DNA of 11,436 bases from Candidatus Bipolaricaulota bacterium (lineage in GTDB: Bacteria > Bipolaricaulota > Bipolaricaulia > RBG-16-55-9). Every line of letters begins with the position of its first letter. Position 1 is the first letter of the stretch. The position numbers and the translations under genes are program-made. Positions 6,001 through 11,436 of this stretch are shown here, piece after piece. The stretch lies in the NCBI GenBank assembly GCA_027021605.1, contig JALUUA010000137.1:1-11436 (forward strand). Direction: 5' to 3'. The notes below the pieces were generated by a model, which saw only the letters and a program-made list of their open reading frames with translations, made no database searches and was not told the origin of the DNA.

Positions 6001-7698
6001 GTGAGGCGCGGACGCCCCCTCCCCCGGTTGGGGGAGCGCGGGGCGTCGTCCGCGCTCCCGCTCCTCCCGCTGCTCGTGGCGGCCCTCGCGGCCGTCCCCG
6101 TCCTTACCGTCCTCCTGGCGCTCGCCGTCCCCACCCCCGAGGTCTGGGCGCACCTGTGGGCCACGATCCTCCCCCGGCGGGTTCTGAACACGCTCCTTCT
6201 GGTGCTCGGGGTGGGGGCGGGCACGTTTCTGCTGGGGACGGGGTTGGCCTGGCTCGTGGTCGCCCACCGCTTCCCGGGGCGGGGGTTCTTCGAGTGGGCG
6301 CTCCTGCTGCCGCTCGCGATGCCCTCCTACGTGCTCGGGTACGTCTACATGGCGACGCTCGACTACGCAGGTCCCGTCCAGACGTCTCTTAGGGGGTGGC
6401 TGGGGCCGGGGTTCTCGTTCCCCGTCCGGACGGGCCTTTGGGCCGTGATCGTCCTCACGCTGGCGCTGTACCCGTACGTGTATTGGCTGGCGCGGGCGGC
6501 GTTCTACGAGCTTCCGGGGAGCGCCTTCGACGCGGCTCGGGTGCTGGGCCACGGGCGCGGGCGGGCGTTTGTGCGCGTCGCGCTCCCCTTGGCGCGGCCC
6601 TCCCTGGTCGCGGGGGTCTCGCTCGCCCTGATGGAGGCGCTCACCGACTTCGCGGTGGTGCGCTTTTTCAACTTCCCCACCCTCTCGGAGGGGATTTTGC
6701 GGGTGTGGTACGGGATGATGAACCGCGAAGCCGCCCTCGAGATCGCCGCGGTCCTCTTGCTCCTCGCCCTGGTGATCCTGGGCCTGGAGCGGCGGCTGCG
6801 GGGCCGGGCGCGCTTCTCCCAGAGCCGGGGCCGCGCCCCCGGGATCTCCCCCCAGCCCCTTCGGGGGGGGAGGGGCGCTGCGGCGACGGCGCTCTGCACC
6901 GCCGTTCTTTTGAGTGCCTTCGGGCTTCCCGTGCTCCAGCTGGGCCTGTGGGCCTATCGCGACCTCGGGGGGATAGGGGGCGCCGAGTGGGCGGGGTACG
7001 GGACGCTCGCCCGCAACAGCCTCCTGCTGGCGCTGGGGGCCGCCGGGCTGACCGGGCTCCTGGCCCTGCTCTTGGCCCACGGCGTCCGCCGGGGCGGCCC
7101 CCCGAACCCGCTCACCCGGGCGCTGGTGCGGCTGGCGACGCTCGGCTACGCCGTCCCCGGCTCCGTGGTGGCCGTGGGAGCCCTCTTCGCGCTCTCCCGG
7201 CTCGATCACGCCCTCAACGGGTGGCTCGAGGCGGGCTTCGGGATCACCGTGGGCCTGCTGTTTACGGGCACGGCGCTGGGATTGCTCTACGCCTACGGGG
7301 TCCGCTTCCTGGCCGTCGCGTTCGGGAGCGTGGAGGCCAGCTTCGAGAAGCTGAAACCCCAGCTCGTGGAGGCCGCCCGCACGCTGGGGGCCTCCCCCCG
7401 GCGGGTGCTCCTCCGGGTGCAGCTGCCTCTCATCGCCCCAGGGCTCCTGACGGGGCTGCTGCTCGTCTTCGTGGACGTGATGAAGGAGCTTCCCATCACC
7501 CTGATGCTGCGCCCCTTCGGGTTCGACACCCTCTCGGTGTGGATCTTCCAGATGGTCTCGGAGTCGATGTGGACGGGGACGGCCCTCCCCTCGCTGCTGT
7601 TGGTGGCCGTCGGCTTGCTGCCCGTGATGCTGCTCGTGCGCCTCGGCATCGGCGCTTGCGGGGCTCCCAACCCACGACCGCAAGGAGGGAGAGCATGA
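6001..7698 (+). CDS. fbpB: ferric-iron ABC transporter permease, fused two-domain FbpB type (565 aa)
   Basis: This inner-membrane channel has two binding-protein-dependent permease domains in one chain, as usual for FbpB/FutB. Each half has about six hydrophobic segments. The cytoplasmic EAA loops that dock on the ATPase are at about 176-199 (FDAARVLGHGRGRAFVRVALP) and 457-480 (EAARTLGASPRRVLLRVQLP). A basic linker (about 265-292, SQSRGRAPG) joins the halves. The GTG at 6001 has GAAGGG four bases upstream and lies 20 bases after the fbpA stop. An alternative GTG at 5965 would overlap fbpA by 17 bases and add 12 residues but lacks a ribosome site. The stop TGA overlaps the next start (ATGA, 7695-7698). 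Confidence 0.9.
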   Translation: MRRGRPLPRLGERGASSALPLLPLLVAALAAVPVLTVLLALAVPTPEVWAHLWATILPRRVLNTLLLVLGVGAGTFLLGTGLAWLVVAHRFPGRGFFEWALLLPLAMPSYVLGYVYMATLDYAGPVQTSLRGWLGPGFSFPVRTGLWAVIVLTLALYPYVYWLARAAFYELPGSAFDAARVLGHGRGRAFVRVALPLARPSLVAGVSLALMEALTDFAVVRFFNFPTLSEGILRVWYGMMNREAALEIAAVLLLLALVILGLERRLRGRARFSQSRGRAPGISPQPLRGGRGAAATALCTAVLLSAFGLPVLQLGLWAYRDLGGIGGAEWAGYGTLARNSLLLALGAAGLTGLLALLLAHGVRRGGPPNPLTRALVRLATLGYAVPGSVVAVGALFALSRLDHALNGWLEAGFGITVGLLFTGTALGLLYAYGVRFLAVAFGSVEASFEKLKPQLVEAARTLGASPRRVLLRVQLPLIAPGLLTGLLLVFVDVMKELPITLMLRPFGFDTLSVWIFQMVSESMWTGTALPSLLLVAVGLLPVMLLVRLGIGACGAPNPRPQGGRA

Positions 7699-8486
7699 TC
7701 GCGGAACGGAACGCCCAAACCGCGGCCGACCCGGCTGCGCCGGGCCGGGAGGCGGAGATCGCGGTCCGCTTGGCGCTTCAGGACGTCACGAAGCGCTTCC
7801 GTGGCGTTGTGGCCGCGGAGGGCGTGAGCTTCTCCGTCGAGCCCGGGGAGGTGGCGGTGCTCCTCGGCCCCTCGGGGAGCGGCAAGACGACGCTGCTGCG
7901 CCTGATCGCGGGGCTGGAGCGGCCCGATCGGGGCACGATCGCCCTAAACGGCGACGTGGTCGCTGACCCGGAGCGGGGGGTGTGGGTCCCGCCGGAGCGG
8001 CGGCGCGTGGGCTTCGTGTTCCAGGACTACGCCCTCTTCCCCCACATGACGGCGCTGCAGAACATAGCCTTCGCGCTCCCGCACCTCCCCCGCAGGGAGC
8101 GGAGCGCCCGCGCGGCCGCGATGCTGGAGCGGGTCGGGATCGCGCACCTGGCGCGGCGCTACCCCCACGAGCTCTCGGGCGGGGAGCAGCAGCGGGTGTC
8201 GCTGGCGCGGGCCTTGGCCCCCCACCCCCGGGTGCTGCTGCTCGATGAGCCCTTCTCCAACCTCGACCGGGGGCTTCGGGTCCGCCTCAGGACCGAACTC
8301 AAGGCCCTCCTCGGGAGCCTGGGGATCACCGCGGTCTTCGTGACCCACGACCAGGAGGAGGCGTTCGAGCTGGGGGATCGCCTCGTGATCCTGAACCGGG
8401 GCCGGATCGAGCAGATCGGCACCCCCGAGGAGCTGCTCCGCGGCCCCCAGACGCCCTTCGTGGCGGAGTTCTTCGGGTGGGAGTAG
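7695..8486 (+). CDS. fbpC: ferric-iron ABC transporter ATP-binding protein, short FbpC type (263 aa)
   Basis: This ATPase powers the importer. All motifs are intact: Walker A GPSGSGKT (58-65), Q-loop Gln110 in FVFQDYALFPHMT, signature LSGGEQQR (160-167), Walker B VLLLDEP (180-186), D-loop SNLD and switch His218 in FVTHDQEEA. YALFPH-MT and the VTHDQEEA loop are typical of the iron/spermidine/sulfate/maltose importer class. The chain ends soon after GTPEELLRGPQTPFVAEFFG, so the roughly 90-residue C-terminal TOBE-type regulatory domain of longer FbpC proteins is absent. The start overlaps the permease stop (ATGA), with AAGGAGGG (7682-7689) ideally placed. The reading frame stays open upstream through the permease gene, but that part has no ABC homology. 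It ends 12 bases from the convergent dehydrogenase gene. Confidence 0.92.
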   Translation: MIAERNAQTAADPAAPGREAEIAVRLALQDVTKRFRGVVAAEGVSFSVEPGEVAVLLGPSGSGKTTLLRLIAGLERPDRGTIALNGDVVADPERGVWVPPERRRVGFVFQDYALFPHMTALQNIAFALPHLPRRERSARAAAMLERVGIAHLARRYPHELSGGEQQRVSLARALAPHPRVLLLDEPFSNLDRGLRVRLRTELKALLGSLGITAVFVTHDQEEAFELGDRLVILNRGRIEQIGTPEELLRGPQTPFVAEFFGWE

Positions 8487-8498
8487 TAGCGTAGCGCT

Positions 8499-9641
8499 CT
8501 ATCCCTGAGCCAGCCGGGCGAGCTTCTCGCAGACGGCCGCGCCCACCTCGCTGCAGCGGGCGGCCCGCTCCTCCCCCACCAAATCGTACGTGAGGGTCTT
8601 CCCCTCCTGGAGGACGGACCGGACGGCCTCCTCCACGAGGTGTGCCCCCTGGGCAAGGCGCCCGTCGGAGAAGCGCTCCCCCAGCCACTCGAGGAGCATC
8701 TTCATCGCGAGGATGGCGGCCATGGGGTTGGCCTTGTCCTTCCCGGCGTGGCGGGGGGCCGAGCCGTGGATCGGCTCGAACATCGCGTGCTCGTCCCCGA
8801 TGTTCCCCCCGGCGGCCAGCCCCAAGCCCCCCTGCTGCGTGGCCCCGTTGTCGCTGATCACGTCGCCCACGAGATTGGGGGCCACCACCACGTCGTACCA
8901 CTCCGGGTTGCGCATCTGCCACTGGCAGAAGGCGTCGAAGTACGCGTAGTCCAATTGAATGTCGGGGAACTCCTCCCGCCCGATTTCCGTGAAGACCTCG
9001 CGGAAGAAGCGATGGGCCCCCACGATGTTGGACTTGTCCACGCAGGTGACCTTCCCCAGCTTGTTGCGCTTCCGGGCCAAGCGGAACGCGAAGCGCACCA
9101 CGCGCTCCGTGGCCTCGCGGGTGATCCTGATGGGGGTCATCTTCCCGCCGGGGATCTCGTGGGTCTCGCCCGTGTAGGCGTCCTCCGTGTTCTCGCGAAC
9201 GATCACGTAATCGACGTTCTCGGGCTTCCAGACTGTGAGAAATTCCCCCGAGATGCGGGTCCGCACTCCGGGGTAGAGCTTGATGGGGCGCACGTTCGCG
9301 TACAGATTTAAGCGCTTGCGGTTGCCGATGACGGGGGCAAAGCCCGCCAGCTGGGGCTCGGGGTAGGGCCTGCCCGGCTCGGTCATCACGGGTTTTCCGT
9401 CGACCTCGTGGCCGACGGCCCCCAGGAAGACGGCGTCGGCGGCCTCGCAGCGCTCGTAGGAGCCGGGGGGCCACTCCTCCCCGTGCTCCAGATAATAAGC
9501 GCCCCCGCAGGGGATCTCCTCGACCTCGAAGGAAACGCCCAGGAGCCGCTCAACTTCGCGGAGGACGCGCAGCGCTTGGGCCGTCACTTCGGGGCCCACC
9601 CCGTCCCCCGGCAGCACGACGATGTGGTAGCGCTCTTTCAT
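8499..9641 (-). CDS. isocitrate/isopropylmalate dehydrogenase family enzyme (380 aa)
   Basis: This is a beta-decarboxylating dehydrogenase acting on a 2R-hydroxyacid such as 3-isopropylmalate, isocitrate, homoisocitrate or tartrate/malate. LPGDGVGPE (10-18) is the N-terminal family motif. Substrate and metal residues can be read as Arg108, Arg118 (NVRP), Arg149 (VRENTED), Tyr156, Lys203 (DKSN), Asp236, Asp260 and Asp264. The positions that select substrate in LeuB (Leu-Leu) are Val104-Ile105 here, hydrophobic as in isopropylmalate dehydrogenases rather than the Ser/Asn of isocitrate dehydrogenase. The cofactor loop is HGSAPRHAGKDKANP (292-306): Arg297-His298 replace the Asp-Ile of NAD-dependent LeuB and resemble the Lys-Tyr of NADP-dependent isocitrate dehydrogenase. 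Exact substrate and cofactor therefore stay open. The ATG at 9641 has a very short leader. Confidence 0.85.
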   Translation of the reverse strand: MKERYHIVVLPGDGVGPEVTAQALRVLREVERLLGVSFEVEEIPCGGAYYLEHGEEWPPGSYERCEAADAVFLGAVGHEVDGKPVMTEPGRPYPEPQLAGFAPVIGNRKRLNLYANVRPIKLYPGVRTRISGEFLTVWKPENVDYVIVRENTEDAYTGETHEIPGGKMTPIRITREATERVVRFAFRLARKRNKLGKVTCVDKSNIVGAHRFFREVFTEIGREEFPDIQLDYAYFDAFCQWQMRNPEWYDVVVAPNLVGDVISDNGATQQGGLGLAAGGNIGDEHAMFEPIHGSAPRHAGKDKANPMAAILAMKMLLEWLGERFSDGRLAQGAHLVEEAVRSVLQEGKTLTYDLVGEERAARCSEVGAAVCEKLARLAQG

Positions 9642-9655
9642 CGGGGATCGCGGGT

Positions 9656-9661
9656 ATTATA
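9656..9661 (-). promoter_or_regulatory. -10 element of the dehydrogenase gene
   Basis: The minus strand reads TATAAT at 9661-9656, 14 bases before the ATG. A start about 7 bases downstream leaves a leader of only about 8 bases, and no Shine-Dalgarno site is visible between the two, so the mRNA may be nearly leaderless. No good -35 is seen at 17-18 bases (GTGCGC region). Confidence 0.45.
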
Positions 9662-9678
9662 GAGTACAAACCCGGCCC

Positions 9679-9705
9679 GCGCACCGATATGACCCAGCCG
9701 TGCGC
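9679..9705 (-). terminator. hairpin between livG and the dehydrogenase gene
   Basis: On the minus strand GCGCAC (9705-9700) can pair with GTGCGC (9684-9679) across a 15-base loop, starting 6 bases after the livG stop. It is followed by GGGCCGGGTTTGTACTC, with no real T run, so termination would be weak. It overlaps the expected -35 position of the dehydrogenase promoter. Confidence 0.25.
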
Positions 9706-9710
9706 CCGCG

Positions 9711-10520
9711 CTAGACCTCCACGCTTCCTAAGTACGCCTCGCGCACCCGGGGGTCGCGGAGGATCTCCTCGGGGGAGCCCTCGGCCAGGAGCCGTCCGAA
9801 GCTCATCACCAGCACCCGGTCCACCAGGCGCATCACGCCCCGGATGTTGTGGTCGACGAGCACAACAGCCATCCCCTGGGAGCGCAGCTCTCGGATTGCC
9901 CTTGAGAGTTCCTCAACCTCCTGATGGGTAAGTCCCGCAAACGGCTCGTCCAGCAGCAAGAGCTTGGGGGAGGTGACCAGCGCGCGGGCGATCTCCAGGC
10001 GCCGCAGCCCCGCCTGGGGGAGGGCCGTCGGCAGCTTTTCCAATTCCCCCAAGAGCTTCACGCGCCGGGCCGCCTCCCGGACCCGCTCCGCTCCCCCCCT
10101 GACCCGCCCCCACAGGCGATTGGCGTACGTCCCCAGCTCCAAGTTCTCCAAGACGGTCATGCACGGGCAGCACTGGGCGATCTGGAAGGCCCGCGCGATC
10201 CCCGCCCCCACCACGCGGTAGGGCGGCCAGCCCGTGATGTCCCGCCCCTCAAAGAGAATCCGCCCCCGGTCCGGGCGCAGCGCCCCCATGATGAGGTTTA
10301 AGACGGTCGTCTTGCCCGCGCCGTTGGGGCCGATCAGGCCGACGATCTCCCCCCGATCGACGCGGAAGCTCAGGTCGTAGACGGCCTGCAGCCCCCCGAA
10401 CGCCTTCGAGAGCCGCTCGACCCGGAGGAGGTCGGGCCGCGCGGCGCCGCGGGGGCGCTTCTCCTCCTTTTGCTTTTTCTTTTGCTTTTGTCTTTGTTTT
10501 TGCGTTTGCTTCCGGCTCAA
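9711..10520 (-). CDS. livG: branched-chain amino acid ABC transporter ATP-binding protein, LivG type (269 aa)
   Basis: This is an ATPase for uptake of branched-chain amino acids or related substrates. Walker A is GPNGAGKT (64-71), Q-loop Gln113, Walker B LLLLDEP (187-193), switch His224 (VLVDHN) and a LivG-type C-terminus (GSPEEILRDPRVREAYLG). The signature region reads LPQAGLRRLEIARAL (167-181) where LivG normally has L-S/P-x-G-Q-Q-R-R, so the key Gly is Ala and the Gln pair is changed. CCPC (117-120) replaces the usual R-L-F-P. The start is a TTG at 10520-10518: GGAGGG lies 5 bases upstream, and TTGA overlaps the livM stop. No better start follows before the conserved domain. The first 22 residues are almost all Lys, Gln, Arg and Glu, an unusual tail. 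No livF follows in this window. Confidence 0.9.
   Translation of the reverse strand: MSRKQTQKQRQKQKKKQKEEKRPRGAARPDLLRVERLSKAFGGLQAVYDLSFRVDRGEIVGLIGPNGAGKTTVLNLIMGALRPDRGRILFEGRDITGWPPYRVVGAGIARAFQIAQCCPCMTVLENLELGTYANRLWGRVRGGAERVREAARRVKLLGELEKLPTALPQAGLRRLEIARALVTSPKLLLLDEPFAGLTHQEVEELSRAIRELRSQGMAVVLVDHNIRGVMRLVDRVLVMSFGRLLAEGSPEEILRDPRVREAYLGSVEV
10459..10512 (-). repeat. A-rich CAAAAG-like tandem tract at the livG N-terminus
   Basis: The minus strand carries repeated units such as CAAAAA, CAAAGA, CAAAAG and GAAAAAG, giving a purine-rich tract of low GC within a very GC-rich region. It encodes alternating Gln and Lys (QTQKQRQKQKKKQKEEK). Imperfect simple repeats of this type can change length by slippage, but the sequence gives no sign that this happens here. 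Confidence 0.6.
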
Positions 10521-11436
10521 CGCGTCCCTCCTGTCCCCGCGTCCGGGGCTTGGCCCAGGGAGAGCGGTCGGCGCAGGGGTTTTACGAGCAGGGGCAGGAG
10601 CCCCTGCGGGGCCACGAGCACCAGGACCACCAGGAGCACCAGAAACACCAGGGTGATCCACCCCTGCCCCTCCAGGAAGCGCAGCGCCTCCACCCTCAAG
10701 GGGAGGTCGGCCAAGTACTGCTGGCCCGCCTTCAGGAAGAGGGCCCCGAGCATCGGCCCCACGATGGTGCCCAGGCCCCCCAGCACGGCGGCCACGAGGA
10801 TGAGCAGCGAAAGATCGAGGCTGAGCACCCCGTCGGGCCCTCCCGGTTGGAGGACGGGCAGCACGGGCAAATGCACGTAAAGGGCCCCGGCCAGCCCCGC
10901 CACCCCCGCGCTCACCATGAAGGCCGCCACCTTGAACTTGGCCGGGTTGATTCCCGCCGCGGCCGCCGCGGTCTCGTTCTCGCGAATCGCCTCGAAGACC
11001 GCGCCCCAGCGCGAGTGGGCCACGCCCACCAACAGGAGCCCCAACAGCGCCATCACCCCCAGGGCGTAGTAGTACGTGATCTGCTTGACGGTCGCGTAGG
11101 GCACCTCGTACCCCAGGGGCGGGAAGAAGCTCCGCGGCGAGAAGCTCAGCCCCGAGACGCCCTTGGTGACGTCGGAGTAGATGAGCACGAGCTTGAAGGC
11201 CGCCAGCAAGGCGATGAGGGTGGCCAGGGCCAGGTACGGCCCCTTGAGCCGGACGGCGGGGACGCCCACCAGCGCCCCGACGCCCACGGCGGCCAGCGTC
11301 CCCAGCGGGATCGTGACCGGCGGGGGCCACCCCGCGTAGTAGCTCAGGAGCCCGCTCGTGTAGGCCGCGGTCCCGATGAAGAGCGCGTGTCCCAGGTTGA
11401 CCTGCCCGGCGTAGCCCCCCAGAAGATCCCAGCTCA
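10517..11436 (-). CDS. livM: branched-chain amino acid ABC transporter permease, LivM type (5' end missing)
   Basis: This is an inner-membrane channel subunit. The frame is open to the right edge, giving 305 residues; perhaps 20-30 N-terminal residues lie outside. The first visible part contains GGYAGQVNLGHALFIGTAAY, the LivM/LivH signature, followed by LKGPYLALATL. About eight hydrophobic segments follow. The cytoplasmic coupling loop is AIRENETAAAAAGINPAKFK, and GGLGTIVGPMLGALFL is the other strong family motif. The internal GTG at 11287 is not the start, because the conserved signature lies upstream of it. The stop overlaps the livG TTG start (TTGA), so the two are translated together. A urea-type (Urt) transporter is a less likely alternative. 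Confidence 0.9.
   Translation of the reverse strand, partial: SWDLLGGYAGQVNLGHALFIGTAAYTSGLLSYYAGWPPPVTIPLGTLAAVGVGALVGVPAVRLKGPYLALATLIALLAAFKLVLIYSDVTKGVSGLSFSPRSFFPPLGYEVPYATVKQITYYYALGVMALLGLLLVGVAHSRWGAVFEAIRENETAAAAAGINPAKFKVAAFMVSAGVAGLAGALYVHLPVLPVLQPGGPDGVLSLDLSLLILVAAVLGGLGTIVGPMLGALFLKAGQQYLADLPLRVEALRFLEGQGWITLVFLVLLVVLVLVAPQGLLPLLVKPLRRPLSLGQAPDAGTGGTR

Noticed and set aside
5998..7683. Long minus-strand open frame opposite the permease
   Set aside because: Composition is Gln/Glu/Pro/Arg-rich with no recognisable domain. It is the complement of a well-supported gene.
6396..7694. Long open frame upstream of and in frame with the ATPase, across the permease gene
   Set aside because: Its translation is Gly/Arg/Pro-rich with no domain, while the overlapping frame encodes a clear 12-helix permease. 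Long shadow frames are expected at this GC content. The ATPase start at 7695 has an ideal ribosome site.
10517..11287. LivM starting at the GTG at 11287
   Set aside because: The open frame continues to the window edge and includes the conserved GYAGQVNLGHA signature, so the gene begins outside the window.
1..11436. CRISPR array, insertion sequence, prophage or replication origin
   Set aside because: No regularly spaced repeats, transposase or integrase-like frames, or DnaA-box clusters were seen.

Overview
The window comes from a GC-rich bacterium. Third codon positions are strongly G/C, GTG and TTG starts are used, and most intergenic gaps are short. Sigma-70-like promoters (TTGACA/TATAAT type) and Shine-Dalgarno sites are readable. 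The sequence alone does not fix a phylum. No transposase, phage gene, CRISPR array, rRNA or complete tRNA was seen, so most of this looks like ordinary chromosomal gene content.

Layout: (i) 1-341 holds the tail of a HicB-type antitoxin gene and a 241-bp gap. On the minus strand the gap carries a promoter-like site, a 115-nt fold closed by long inverted arms, and a T6 run, suggesting an unannotated small RNA. (ii) 342-2957 (minus) holds a two-gene unit: an exported von Willebrand A/PKD-domain protein and a DUF402-like protein, with a good promoter at 3000-3029. (iii) 3184-3972 (plus) is an exported DUF4097-type beta-repeat protein, divergent from (ii). (iv) 4038-4469 is a Fur-superfamily regulator with PerR-type metal ligands. 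(v) 4470-4913 is a 444-bp regulatory region with a Fur-box-like sequence, a TTGACA promoter and a long foldable leader. (vi) 4914-8486 is a ferric-iron ABC importer operon: binding protein, fused two-domain permease and ATPase. (vii) 8499-9641 (minus, convergent) is an isocitrate/isopropylmalate dehydrogenase family enzyme. (viii) 9711-11436 (minus) is a LivG-type ATPase overlapping a LivM-type permease that runs off the right edge.

How they fit together: the Fur-family gene lies directly before the iron importer, and the two promoters share an 8-bp motif (CGCATTTG). The simplest model is metal-responsive control of both genes. The importer leader could add a post-transcriptional layer, because its ribosome-binding site can pair with an upstream ACCCCC. 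The liv genes import branched-chain amino acids or a related substrate. The dehydrogenase next to them could belong to leucine or a related 2-oxoacid pathway.

The items most worth a second look are the predicted small RNA at about 141-295, the switch-like leader of the iron operon, the shared operator motif, the altered ABC signature and Gln/Lys-rich N-terminus of LivG, and the NADP-like cofactor motif in the dehydrogenase.
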